This document shows positions 27,741 to 36,763 of a DNA stretch of 64,000 nucleotides, piece by piece. Source of the DNA: Pseudomonas fluorescens. GTDB taxonomy: Bacteria > Pseudomonadota > Gammaproteobacteria > Pseudomonadales > Pseudomonadaceae. Within the stretch, counting starts at the first letter, position 1, and each line of letters begins with the position of its first letter. A program made the position numbers and the translations under genes. The stretch lies in NCBI RefSeq assembly GCF_003732425.1, contig NZ_MOBX01000002.1:1-64000 (forward strand). The letters are read 5' to 3'. The notes beneath the pieces were generated by a model. It worked only from the letters and a program-made list of their open reading frames with translations, had not been told where the DNA came from and ran no database searches.

Positions 27741-27807
27741 TGTAGTTTTACTACAAATCTTCTGGCATTTCAGCCTTTCGAATGTATAGACGAGTAGTAA
27801 AACTACA
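27741..27807. promoter_or_regulatory. Paired palindromic sites in the aceE-glnE gap
   Basis: TGTAGTTTTACTACA (27741-27755) is a palindrome around a TTT centre. GTAGTAAAACTACA (27794-27807) is its inverse complement over 14 bases. The copies are 53 bases apart, about five helical turns, and the nearer one lies 112 bases upstream of aceE. This is the main content of the 384-base gap between the divergent aceE and glnE genes. The spacing suggests a dimeric repressor or activator binding on one face of the helix. I do not recognise the regulator. Confidence 0.65.
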
Positions 27808-28013
27808 GAAGAATGGCTTGTGGCCTCCGGCTGCGTTGTGAGAATAATCGTTAAGGTTGGTCTTTTGCCATCCGAAAAAGGTGAAACTTTGATGTTCGCT
27901 GCCAAAGAGAAAGAAATTTCAGCTATTTCTAACTTTTGTTCGACAGTCCTCCGGGTAGCGGCTTTTCGTCAAACACTACAAGCGGCCATTTACACGCCGA
28001 TCAAGGATAGACC

Positions 28014-30953
28014 ATGACCCTGCCCGTGCTTGCCGAACTGCCCGCCATTCTCCTGCCGTTGGTCACTCGATCCGAGCAGTCGTTCCGTACGGCCGTCGCG
28101 GCGCTGGAAGACGATCACGGCTTCTCGACCTGGACGCCAGAGCGCTGGGCGCAGTTCGCCCGCGTCACCGCCGCCAGCGAGTTTGTCATTGAACAGAGCG
28201 TTCGTGACCCTTTGATGTTGTTGTCGCTGGTGCAGTCCGGCGAGCTTGATCGGCCATTCGCGCCGGGTGAATTGTGTGCACAGATTGCTGCGGCAGTGAA
28301 CGCTGCGCAGAGTGAAGATGAACTCGGTCGCGCCTTGCGTCGCCAGCGCGCCCGCCATCAAGTGCGGATCATCTGGCGCGATCTCACCCGCCAGGCCGAT
28401 CTGGTGCAGACCTGCCGTGATCTCTCGGACATGGCCGACGCCACCATCGACCAGGCCTATCAATGGCTGTACAGCCGCCATTGCGAACAGTTCGGCACGC
28501 CGACCGGCCGCCGCAGCGGTCTGCCGCAGCAGATGGTCATCCTCGGTATGGGCAAGCTCGGCGCCGTCGAATTGAACCTGTCTTCGGACATCGACCTGAT
28601 CTTCGCCTACCCCGAGGGTGGCGAAACGGTGGGCGTTAAGCGCTCGCTGGATAATCAGGAATTCTTCATCCGTCTCGGCCAGCGCCTGATCAAGGCCCTT
28701 GATCCGATGACTGTCGACGGCTTTGTGTTTCGCGTCGATATGCGCTTGCGCCCGTATGGTTCGTCCGGCGCGCTGGTGCTGAGCTTTAATGCGCTGGAGC
28801 AGTATTACCAGGATCAGGGCCGCGATTGGGAACGCTACGCGATGATCAAGGCGCGGGTGGTGGCCGGCGATCAGGTCGCGGGTGCGCAGTTGCTCGACAT
28901 GCTGCGGCCATTCGTTTACCGGCGCTATCTGGACTTTTCGGCGATCGAAGCGCTGCGCACCATGAAGCAGTTGATCCAGCAGGAAGTGCGGCGCAAGGGC
29001 ATGGCCGACAACATCAAGCTCGGCTCTGGCGGCATCCGCGAGGTCGAGTTCATCGCGCAGGCTTTTCAGTTGATCCACGGTGGTCGCGATCTGAGCCTGC
29101 AACAGCGTCCTTTATTAAAGGTGCTGAGCACGCTGGAAGGGCAGGGTTATCTGCCGCCGGCGGTGATCAGCGAGTTGCGCGAGGGCTACGAATTTCTGCG
29201 TTACACCGAGCACGCTATTCAGGCGATCGCCGACCGCCAGACCCAGATGCTACCGGATGGCGCTCAGGATCAGGCGCGTATTGCGTTCATGCTCGGTTTC
29301 GCCGACTGGGACGCCTTTCACGAGAAGCTGATGTTCTGGCGTGGCCGTGTGGCCTGGCACTTCGCTCAGGTGATTGCCGATCCCGACGAGGATGAAGGCG
29401 CCGAAAGTGAAGTGGTGGTCGGTGGTGAATGGCTGCCGCTGTGGGAAGAGGCGCAGGACGAAGAGGCGGCGTGCCGGCAGTTGGAGGAGGGTGGTTTCGC
29501 CGATGCCGGCAAAGCCCTGAAAGCGCTGGCCGGATTGCGCAGCAGCCCGCAACTGCGGGCGATGCAGCGGCTGGGGCGTGAGCGTCTGGACGCCTTTATT
29601 CCGCGTCTGCTCGCCCAGGCCGTGGAGCACGCCGACCCGGATCTGGTGCTGGAGCGGGTGTTGCCGCTGGTGGAAGCGGTGGCCCGGCGTTCGGCGTATC
29701 TGGTCTTGCTGACGGAGAACCCCGGCGCCCTGCGGCGCTTGCTGACGCTGTGCGCGGCGAGTCCGTGGATTGCCGAACAGATCACGCGCTTCCCGCTGCT
29801 GCTCGATGAGCTGTTAAATGAAGGCCGACTGTTCAAGCCGCCATTGGCGCCGGAACTGGCGGCTGAATTACGCGAGCGTCTGACACGGATTCCCGAAGAC
29901 GACCTCGAACAACAGATGGAAGCCCTGCGCCATTTCAAACTGGCGCACCGTTTGCGCGTGGCGGCGTCGGAAATCGCCGGCAGCTTGCCGCTGATGAAAG
30001 TCAGCGATTACCTGACCTGGCTGGCCGAGGCGATTCTCGAGCAAGTGCTGGCCCTGGCCTGGCGCCAGACGGTGGCCAAGTACGGCACGCCGTTGCGCAC
30101 CGACGGCACCTTGTGCGATCCCGGCTTCATCATTGTCGGTTATGGCAAGGTCGGCGGTCTGGAATTGGGGCATGGTTCGGATCTGGACCTGGTGTTTATC
30201 CATGACGGCGATCCGCAGGCGGAAACCGACGGGCCGAAGTCGATCGATGGTGCGCAATTCTTCACGCGGCTGGGGCAGCGGATCATTCACTTGCTGACGG
30301 CGCAGACCAACTCCGGTCAGCTCTACGAAGTGGACATGCGTCTGCGCCCGTCCGGTGCCTCGGGGCTGTTGGTCAGTTCGCTGGGGGCATTTGCCCGCTA
30401 TCAGGAAAATGAAGCCTGGACGTGGGAGCATCAGGCGTTGGTGCGGGCGCGGGTGCTGGTCGGTAGTCAGGATGTCGGCCAGGCGTTCGAGAAAGTCCGC
30501 GCGCAGATCTTGGGCAAGGCGCGCGATCTGGCGAAGTTGCAACAGGAAGTCAGCGAGATGCGCGCGAAGATGCGCGATAACCTCGGCACCAAGAGCACTG
30601 CGGCCGGTACGGCGGCAAATGCCTTCGACGCCACGGCGCCCTTCGACCTCAAGCAGGACGCCGGAGGTATCGTCGATATTGAATTTATGGTGCAATACGC
30701 GGCTCTGGCGTGGTCACAAAGCCACCCGCCATTGCTGCGCTGGACCGATAACATCCGCATTCTGGAAGAGCTGGAACATGAAGGGCTGATGCCCGCCGAA
30801 GATGCCAGCCTGCTGCGCGAGGCCTACAAAGCCTACCGCTCCGCCGCCCACCGGCAGGCCTTGCAGAAGGACGCCGGGGTGATACCGGGCGACCAGTTCG
30901 CCGACGAACGCCGACAGGTTTTGCGGATATGGCGTGAGTTGGGGCTAAGCTAA
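28014..30953 (+). CDS. glnE: GlnE, glutamine synthetase adenylyltransferase/adenylyl-removing enzyme
   Basis: Adds AMP to and removes it from glutamine synthetase in response to PII and glutamine. The 979-residue product has two nucleotidyltransferase domains. The N-terminal removing domain has GMGKLGAVELNLSSDIDLIF at about 175-195, and the C-terminal adenylylating domain has GYGKVGGLELGHGSDLDLVF at about 705-725. Each is followed by its helical PII-UridylylTransf-type domain (GGIREVEFIAQAFQ and GGIVDIEFMVQY). ATG at 28014 follows AAGGA. It is a single gene, divergent from aceE and followed by a family C REP pair. Confidence 0.97.
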   Translation: MTLPVLAELPAILLPLVTRSEQSFRTAVAALEDDHGFSTWTPERWAQFARVTAASEFVIEQSVRDPLMLLSLVQSGELDRPFAPGELCAQIAAAVNAAQSEDELGRALRRQRARHQVRIIWRDLTRQADLVQTCRDLSDMADATIDQAYQWLYSRHCEQFGTPTGRRSGLPQQMVILGMGKLGAVELNLSSDIDLIFAYPEGGETVGVKRSLDNQEFFIRLGQRLIKALDPMTVDGFVFRVDMRLRPYGSSGALVLSFNALEQYYQDQGRDWERYAMIKARVVAGDQVAGAQLLDMLRPFVYRRYLDFSAIEALRTMKQLIQQEVRRKGMADNIKLGSGGIREVEFIAQAFQLIHGGRDLSLQQRPLLKVLSTLEGQGYLPPAVISELREGYEFLRYTEHAIQAIADRQTQMLPDGAQDQARIAFMLGFADWDAFHEKLMFWRGRVAWHFAQVIADPDEDEGAESEVVVGGEWLPLWEEAQDEEAACRQLEEGGFADAGKALKALAGLRSSPQLRAMQRLGRERLDAFIPRLLAQAVEHADPDLVLERVLPLVEAVARRSAYLVLLTENPGALRRLLTLCAASPWIAEQITRFPLLLDELLNEGRLFKPPLAPELAAELRERLTRIPEDDLEQQMEALRHFKLAHRLRVAASEIAGSLPLMKVSDYLTWLAEAILEQVLALAWRQTVAKYGTPLRTDGTLCDPGFIIVGYGKVGGLELGHGSDLDLVFIHDGDPQAETDGPKSIDGAQFFTRLGQRIIHLLTAQTNSGQLYEVDMRLRPSGASGLLVSSLGAFARYQENEAWTWEHQALVRARVLVGSQDVGQAFEKVRAQILGKARDLAKLQQEVSEMRAKMRDNLGTKSTAAGTAANAFDATAPFDLKQDAGGIVDIEFMVQYAALAWSQSHPPLLRWTDNIRILEELEHEGLMPAEDASLLREAYKAYRSAAHRQALQKDAGVIPGDQFADERRQVLRIWRELGLS

Positions 30954-30977
30954 GGCATCCAATGTAGATGCGCCTCT

Positions 30978-31107
30978 GTGGTGAGGGAGCTTGCTCCCGC
31001 TCGGCTGCGAAGCAGTCGTAACCCGGGCAGCGCAGTGTGTCAGGTATAAACTGGAGTCAGATTGTGGGTCTGCTGCGCAGCCCAGCGGGAGCAAGCTCCC
31101 TCGCCAC
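30978..31107. repeat. REP pair, family C
   Basis: Inverted pair of GTGGCGAGGGAGCTTGCTCC-type units (left copy reads GTGGTGAGGG): plus copy from 30978 and minus copy ending 31107. The extended inner inverted tracts read CTCGGCTGCGAAGCAG and CTGCTGCGCAGCC. It lies just after glnE. Confidence 0.85.
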
Positions 31108-31214
31108 AAAGGTTTATGCTGGCCGATATGGATGTGTACGAATTGATCTGATGAGCCTGAACGGCTTGTCCAAATGACCCTTTAGCCAAGGCTGAGGGTG
31201 CTGGATTCTCGAGG

Positions 31215-31246
31215 CGGGGAGGCATTGGCCTCCCCGGTTCGTTTTT
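31215..31246 (+). terminator. Terminator-like hairpin immediately upstream of waaF
   Basis: Nine-base stem CGGGGAGGC / GCCTCCCCG with loop ATTG, then GTTCGTTTTT. The T run ends ten bases before the waaF ATG. No gene lies between glnE and this hairpin, so it either terminates glnE transcription or acts on a waa operon leader. Confidence 0.8.
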
Positions 31247-31255
31247 GGAAACCAC

Positions 31256-32290
31256 ATGAATATTCTGATCGTTGGGCCCAGTTGGGTCGGTGACATGGTG
31301 ATGGCGCAGACACTGTTTCAGTGTCTCAAGCAGCGCCACCCGCAATGCGAAATCGACGTCCTGGCCCCTGAGTGGAGCCGGCCGATCCTTGAACGCATGC
31401 CCGAAGTGCGCAAGGCCTTGAGCTTCCCGCTCGGCCACGGCGCGCTGGAATTGGCGACGCGTCGGCGTATCGGCAAATCCCTGCGTGGTCAGTACGATCA
31501 GGCGATCCTGCTGCCCAACTCGCTGAAATCGGCGCTGGTGCCGTTTTTCGCCGGCATCCCGAAACGCACCGGCTGGCGCGGCGAATTCCGCTACGGCCTG
31601 CTCAACGATGTGCGCACCCTCGACAAAGAACGCTATCCGCTGATGATCGAGCGCTTTATGGCCCTGGCTTATGAAGCCAACGCCGAATTGCCGAAGCCGT
31701 ATCCGCGTCCGAGCCTGCAAATCGACCCGGTGACGCGCGAAGCGGCACTGGCCAAATTCGGCCTGACCCTCGACCGCCCGGTGTTGGCCCTGTGCCCCGG
31801 CGCCGAGTTCGGCGAATCCAAACGCTGGCCGTCCGAGCACTACGCCAAAGTCGCCGAAGCGCGCATTCGCGAAGGCTGGCAGGTATGGCTGTTCGGTTCG
31901 AAGAATGATCATGCGGTCGGTGAAGACATCCGCGCTCGACTGATTCCTGGCCTGCGTGAAGAATCGGTCAACCTCAGCGGCGGCACCTCGTTGGCCGAGG
32001 CCATCGACCTGCTGTCCTGCGCCGACTCGGTGGTGTCCAACGACTCCGGTCTGATGCACGTTGCCGCTGCGCTGAACCGTCCATTGGTCGCCGTCTACGG
32101 CTCGACCTCGCCGGGTTTCACCCCGCCGCTGGCCGAGCACGTCGAAATCGTCCGCCTGGGTCTCGATTGCAGCCCGTGCTTCGACCGTACCTGCCGGTTC
32201 GGCCATTACAACTGCCTGCGCCAGCTGATGCCGGACGCGGTCAACGATGCCTTGCAGAAGTTGCAGGGCTCCGTGGTCGAGGTTCATTAA
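31256..32290 (+). CDS. waaF: WaaF, ADP-heptose:LPS heptosyltransferase II
   Basis: Adds the second heptose to the LPS inner core at the cytoplasmic face of the inner membrane. The 344-residue GT9 product begins MNILIVGPSWVGDMVMAQTLFQ and has LCPGAEFGESKRWPSEHYAK (ADP-heptose site) and SNDSGLMHVAAALNRPLVAVYGSTSP, with a cysteine-rich C-terminal segment SPCFDRTC. The ribosome site GGAA lies just after the terminator-like hairpin. It is the first gene of a tightly packed run to 38214, and waaC begins one base after its stop. Confidence 0.97.
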   Translation: MNILIVGPSWVGDMVMAQTLFQCLKQRHPQCEIDVLAPEWSRPILERMPEVRKALSFPLGHGALELATRRRIGKSLRGQYDQAILLPNSLKSALVPFFAGIPKRTGWRGEFRYGLLNDVRTLDKERYPLMIERFMALAYEANAELPKPYPRPSLQIDPVTREAALAKFGLTLDRPVLALCPGAEFGESKRWPSEHYAKVAEARIREGWQVWLFGSKNDHAVGEDIRARLIPGLREESVNLSGGTSLAEAIDLLSCADSVVSNDSGLMHVAAALNRPLVAVYGSTSPGFTPPLAEHVEIVRLGLDCSPCFDRTCRFGHYNCLRQLMPDAVNDALQKLQGSVVEVH

Positions 32291-32291
32291 G

Positions 32292-33353
32292 TTGCGGGTA
32301 TTGCTGATCAAGACTTCATCGCTGGGCGACGTGATTCATGCGTTGCCGGCGCTGACCGACGCCGCCCGGGCGATCCCCGGAATCAAGTTCGACTGGGTGG
32401 TGGAAGAAGGCTTTGCCGAGATCCCGACCTGGCACCCGGCCGTTGGCAAGGTGATTCCGGTGGCGATCCGCCGCTGGCGCAAAAACATCTGGAAAACCAT
32501 CACCAGCGGCGAGTGGAAACGCTTCAAACAAAGCGTGCGCGCCAACAAATACGATTTGGTCATCGATGCCCAAGGCTTGCTGAAAAGCGCTTGGCTGACC
32601 CGTTACGTCAAAGCCCCGGTGGCCGGCCTCGATAAAGGTTCGGCGCGAGAGCCGATGGCCTCGCGTTTCTACGATCGCAAACTGGCCGTGGCCCGAGGGC
32701 AGCACGCCGTCGAGCGCGTGCGGCAGTTGTTCGCCATCGCCCTCGGATACGACTTGCCCAAAGGCTTGGGCGATTACGGCCTCAACGTCGAGCGTCTGGT
32801 CGAGTTGCCGCGCAAAAACGCCTTCGTGGTGTTCCTGCATGGCACCACCTGGGACACCAAACACTGGCCGGAAGCCTACTGGCGCGAGCTGACCGAGCGC
32901 GTCGGCTATCTCGGCGTCGGTGTCAAACTGCCGTGGGGCAACCCGCAGGAAAAGGCCCGCGCCGAACGCATCGCCGCCGGCTTCAAACACGCCGAAGTGC
33001 TGCCGAAACTCAATCTGGCCGGCGTCGGCAAAGTCCTCGCCGGTGCGCAAGCCTGCGTGGCGGTGGACACCGGGCTCGGCCATTTGGCTGCCGCGCTGGA
33101 CGTGCCGACCATCTCGCTGTTCGGCCCGACCAACCCGGGCCTGACCGGCGCTTACGGCAAACTGCAGATTCACCTGGCCAGCGACTTCCCGTGCGCGCCG
33201 TGCCTGCAAAAGAAATGTACCTATCAACCGACCGCGCAGGATGCCCGTCAGTTTGACCTGAAGCGTGAACAGCCTTTGTGCTTCACGCGTCTGAACCCCG
33301 AGCGTGTCGCCAGCCGACTGAGCACGTTGTTAATGGCTGAGGAGCTGCGCTGA
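32292..33353 (+). CDS. waaC: WaaC, LPS heptosyltransferase I (TTG start)
   Basis: Adds the first heptose to Kdo of the inner core. The 353-residue GT9 product begins at TTG (LRVLLIKTSSLGDVIHALPALTDA), chosen because the family starts exactly there. A longer reading from 32247 would lie inside waaF. Motifs seen are VFLHGTTWDTKHWPEAYWREL and VDTGLGHLAAALDVPTISLFGPT. The one-base gap from waaF and the one-base overlap with waaG indicate translational coupling. Confidence 0.97.
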   Translation: MRVLLIKTSSLGDVIHALPALTDAARAIPGIKFDWVVEEGFAEIPTWHPAVGKVIPVAIRRWRKNIWKTITSGEWKRFKQSVRANKYDLVIDAQGLLKSAWLTRYVKAPVAGLDKGSAREPMASRFYDRKLAVARGQHAVERVRQLFAIALGYDLPKGLGDYGLNVERLVELPRKNAFVVFLHGTTWDTKHWPEAYWRELTERVGYLGVGVKLPWGNPQEKARAERIAAGFKHAEVLPKLNLAGVGKVLAGAQACVAVDTGLGHLAAALDVPTISLFGPTNPGLTGAYGKLQIHLASDFPCAPCLQKKCTYQPTAQDARQFDLKREQPLCFTRLNPERVASRLSTLLMAEELR

Positions 33354-34474
33354 TGCAATTGGCATTCGTCCTGTACAAATACTTCCCGTTCGGCGGCTTG
33401 CAGCGCGACTTCATGCGCATCGCCCTCGAATGCCAGAAGCGCGGCCATCAAATTCGCGTCTACACGCTGATCTGGGAAGGCGACGTGCCGCCCGGTTTCG
33501 AAGTGCTGGTCGCACCGGTGAAGGCATTCTTCAATCACCGTCGCAACGAAAAACTCAGCGCGTGGATGGAGGCCGACCTGGCCAAGCGCCCGGTTGATCG
33601 CCTGATCGGTTTCAACAAGATGCCGGGTCTGGACGTCTACTACGCCGCCGACGGCTGCTTCGAAGACAAAGCGCAGAACCTGCGTCATTCGCTGTACCGC
33701 CGCTGGGGCCGTTATCGCCACTTCGCCGAGTACGAGCGCGCGGTGTTCGCCAAAGACGCGAAGACTGAAGTGCTGATGATTTCCGAAGTGCAGCAGCCGC
33801 TGTTCATCAAGCATTACGACACGCCGCTTGAGCGCTTCCACCTGCTGCCACCGGGCATTGCCCAAGACCGTCGCCGTCCAGCGGATGCCGATGAAATTCG
33901 CGCCGGTTTCCGCGCTGAATTCAATCTGAAGGACGACGAACTGCTGCTGGTGCAGATCGGCTCCGGGTTCAAGACCAAAGGCGTCGATCGCAGCCTGAAA
34001 GCACTGGCTGCGTTGCCCGCCGAGTTGAAGAAACGCACCCGGCTGTTTGTAATCGGCCAGGATGACCCCAAATTATTCCAGATGCAGAGTGCAACTTTGG
34101 GTCTGGGCGATAACGTGACGTTCCTCAAGGGCCGCAGCGATATCCCGCGTTTCCTGCTCGGCGCTGATCTGTTGATCCATCCGGCGTACAACGAAAACAC
34201 CGGTACCGTGTTGCTTGAAGCGCTGGTCGCCGGTCTGCCGGTGCTGGTCAGCGCGGTCTGCGGTTATGCCCATTACATTGTCGAAGCGGATGCCGGGCGA
34301 GTGCTCGACGAACCGTTCGATCAGGCGCAGCTGACGCAATACCTGACCGACATGTTGCATGACGACGCGGCACGCGCGGCCTGGAGCCGCAATGGTCTGG
34401 CCTTCGCCGAGACGGCCGACCTCTACAGCATGCCGCAGCACGCGGCCGATGTGATTCTGGCGGAGCACGCTTAA
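33353..34474 (+). CDS. waaG: WaaG, LPS core glycosyltransferase (GT4)
   Basis: Transfers the first outer-core sugar to heptose II. In Pseudomonas this is a galactosaminyl rather than a glucosyl step, which is family knowledge. The 373-residue GT4 product begins MQLAFVLYKYFPFGGLQRDFMR and contains HLLPPGIAQDRRRP, the donor-site stretch VQIGSGFKTKGVDRSLKAL, and the EX7E motif in HPAYNENTGTVLLEALVAGLPVL. The start overlaps the waaC stop by one base. Confidence 0.96.
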   Translation: MQLAFVLYKYFPFGGLQRDFMRIALECQKRGHQIRVYTLIWEGDVPPGFEVLVAPVKAFFNHRRNEKLSAWMEADLAKRPVDRLIGFNKMPGLDVYYAADGCFEDKAQNLRHSLYRRWGRYRHFAEYERAVFAKDAKTEVLMISEVQQPLFIKHYDTPLERFHLLPPGIAQDRRRPADADEIRAGFRAEFNLKDDELLLVQIGSGFKTKGVDRSLKALAALPAELKKRTRLFVIGQDDPKLFQMQSATLGLGDNVTFLKGRSDIPRFLLGADLLIHPAYNENTGTVLLEALVAGLPVLVSAVCGYAHYIVEADAGRVLDEPFDQAQLTQYLTDMLHDDAARAAWSRNGLAFAETADLYSMPQHAADVILAEHA

Positions 34475-35280
34475 TGAAGTTGATGCTGGCTGAACCGTTC
34501 AAAAGCCTTTGGGCCGGACGCGACCCGTTCGCCGAAGTCGAAGGCTTGCAGGGCGAGGTATACCGCGAGCTGGAAGCACGCCGGACACTGCGCACGGAAG
34601 TCGACGGCAACGGATTTTTCGTCAAGATTCACCGCGGCATCGGCTGGGGCGAAATCTTCAAGAACTTGTTGACCGCCAAGCTGCCGGTGCTCGGTGCGGG
34701 TCAGGAGTGGCAAGCCATTCAGCGTCTGCAGGAAGTCGGTGTGCCGACCATGACCGCCGTCGCGTACGGCGAGAAGGGCAGCAACCCGGCGGATCAGCAC
34801 TCGTTCATCGTCACCGAAGAACTGGCGCCGACCATCAGCCTCGAAGACTTCAGCATCGACTGGGTCAAGCAGCCGCCCGAGCCGAGGCTCAAGCGCGCGT
34901 TGATCGCCGAAGTGGCGCGCATGACCGGCATGATGCACCGCGCCGGCGTCAATCACCGCGACTGCTACATCTGCCACTTCCTGCTGCACACCGACAAACC
35001 GGTGACGCCGCAAGACTTCAAACTCTCGGTGATCGACCTGCACCGTGCCCAGACCCGCGCGAAAATCACGCAGCGCTGGCGCAACAAGGATCTGGCCGCG
35101 CTGTACTTTTCCGCGCTGGACATTGGCCTGACCCGCCGCGACAAGCTGCGTTTCCTCAAGGGCTATTTCCAGCAACCGCTGCGCCAGATTCTGGCCGAAG
35201 AAGCGCCGTTGCTGAGCTGGCTCGAAGGCAAAGCCAACAAGCTCTATGCGCGTAAGCAGCGTTACGGGGATGCGCTCTGA
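34474..35280 (+). CDS. waaP: WaaP, LPS core heptose I kinase
   Basis: Phosphorylates heptose I of the inner core, a step essential in P. aeruginosa. The 268-residue kinase-fold product has the nucleotide-binding lysine region GFFVKIHRGIGWGE, the catalytic loop NHRDCYICHF with Asp at residue 163, the same number as the catalytic Asp reported for P. aeruginosa WaaP, and VIDLHRAQ as the metal-binding segment. It overlaps both neighbours by one base. Confidence 0.96.
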   Translation: MKLMLAEPFKSLWAGRDPFAEVEGLQGEVYRELEARRTLRTEVDGNGFFVKIHRGIGWGEIFKNLLTAKLPVLGAGQEWQAIQRLQEVGVPTMTAVAYGEKGSNPADQHSFIVTEELAPTISLEDFSIDWVKQPPEPRLKRALIAEVARMTGMMHRAGVNHRDCYICHFLLHTDKPVTPQDFKLSVIDLHRAQTRAKITQRWRNKDLAALYFSALDIGLTRRDKLRFLKGYFQQPLRQILAEEAPLLSWLEGKANKLYARKQRYGDAL

Positions 35281-36014
35281 TGGCGGGTTGGACTCTCGAA
35301 CCGCAATACAGCGAGCTCGCCGAAGATTTTGGCAGTCTCGAAGCCGTGTTTGCGTTGCAAGGCGAACGCCTGACCCGTGATCCGCTGTCGGAAGTGATTC
35401 GCGTACAGCGCAACGGCGTCAACTATTACGTCAAACGCTATGTCGGCGCCGGTAAAGGCTTGCGCCGTTATCTCGGCAAGCCGCGGGTGAAGATGGAATG
35501 GCAGAACCTCAAGCGCTTCGCTAAGTGGGGCATTCCCACCGCTGAAGTGGTGGCCTGGGGCCTGGAGCGCCGTGGCGCGGCGTATGATCGTGGCGCCATG
35601 ATCACTCGTGAGTTGCCCAACACCGAAGACCTTTCGGCGCTCGCCGAGCGCAAGGATCCGAAACTCAAGGATCGCGCCTGGGTCGACGGCGTCAGTCGAC
35701 AATTGGCCGGCTATACCCGGACGATGCATGATCACCGATTTACCCATAACGATCTGAAATGGCGCAACCTGTTGATTGACGACCAGGCGCGGATATTTCT
35801 GATCGATTGCCCCAACGGCGAGTTCTGGCGCGGCTTCTGGCTCAAGTATCGGATCACCAAGGATCTGGCTTGTCTCGATAAACTTGCCAAATACCATCTG
35901 TCCAATACCCAACGCCTGCGTTTCTATAAGCAATATCGCCAGTGCAATCGGCTTGATAGCGCCGACAAGAAACGGATTCGGCACGTGGTGAGATTTTTCG
36001 AGGGACGTGAATGA
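35280..36014 (+). CDS. LPS kinase, InaA/Kdo-kinase-like family
   Basis: A second kinase-fold protein of the core cluster, 244 residues. It has a lysine strand (VNYYVKRYVGAGKGLRRYLG), the catalytic loop FTHNDLKWRNLL (about 151-162) and the metal loop FLIDCPNG. It corresponds in position to the WaaP-adjacent kinase genes (PA5008-type) of P. aeruginosa. The exact core sugar it phosphorylates is not known. It shares one base with waaP and four with the next gene. Confidence 0.88.
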   Translation: MAGWTLEPQYSELAEDFGSLEAVFALQGERLTRDPLSEVIRVQRNGVNYYVKRYVGAGKGLRRYLGKPRVKMEWQNLKRFAKWGIPTAEVVAWGLERRGAAYDRGAMITRELPNTEDLSALAERKDPKLKDRAWVDGVSRQLAGYTRTMHDHRFTHNDLKWRNLLIDDQARIFLIDCPNGEFWRGFWLKYRITKDLACLDKLAKYHLSNTQRLRFYKQYRQCNRLDSADKKRIRHVVRFFEGRE

Positions 36015-36763
36015 CTGATTTTCTCGCTGCTGAAGACCGCGCACTGCTTGAGCGCCATGGTCTCGGCACTTTCGACGCACTGTGGGCCAAGCAGCTTGAG
36101 GCTGTGGACGAACCCAATACCGCCCGTGGTGGCTGGAGCAGCGTTTTCCGTCTGGACCTCGAAGGGCAGGGTTATTACCTCAAGCGCCAGAGCAATTATC
36201 TGACGCGCACCTTGCACGCGCCTTTCGGCGAGCCAAGCTTTGCCCGCGAGTTTCGCAATATCAGTCGCTATCGCAAGCTCGGTATTCCGGCGCTGCAAGC
36301 GGCGTTCTTCGGTGAGCGCAAGGTCGACGGCGAAGTCCGCGCGATCCTGCTGACCCGGGCACTCGATGGCTGGAGTGATCTGGAATCGCTGCTGCAGCGT
36401 TGGGCGCAGCTCAGTACCGCGCAGCAGTCGGCCATTCTCAAGGCTTGTGGGTTGCTCGCGCGACATCTGCACGGTGTGCGTCAGGTGCACGGCTGCTTCT
36501 ATCCCAAACATATTTTTCTGCGAGCCACTGGTGACGGGTATCAGGCGCAATTGATCGACCTGGAAAAGACCCGGCCGTTGTTGTTCGGCATGCGTGACCG
36601 GATCAAGGATCTGGAGCCGCTGCAACGCCGCGCGCCGGAATGGAACGAGGCGCAACTGCGTGAATTGCTGGCGGCTTATCTCGATCAGCCCGCTGACAGC
36701 TCGCTGCTGGACAGCTGGCTCGCCCGGCTGACCGCGCGTCGCAGTCACAAGGAGACCCGCTGA
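36011..36763 (+). CDS. LPS kinase, InaA family, third in the array
   Basis: A 250-residue kinase-fold protein: lysine strand GYYLKRQSNYLTRTLHAPFG, catalytic loop region VRQVHGCFYPKHIFL and metal loop AQLIDLEKTRPL. The usual HxD catalytic loop reads HGCFYPKH, so the Asp position is altered. It may phosphorylate poorly, use a different residue or be a regulatory pseudokinase. It overlaps the previous gene by ATGA and the next by one base. Confidence 0.85.
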   Translation: MTDFLAAEDRALLERHGLGTFDALWAKQLEAVDEPNTARGGWSSVFRLDLEGQGYYLKRQSNYLTRTLHAPFGEPSFAREFRNISRYRKLGIPALQAAFFGERKVDGEVRAILLTRALDGWSDLESLLQRWAQLSTAQQSAILKACGLLARHLHGVRQVHGCFYPKHIFLRATGDGYQAQLIDLEKTRPLLFGMRDRIKDLEPLQRRAPEWNEAQLRELLAAYLDQPADSSLLDSWLARLTARRSHKETR

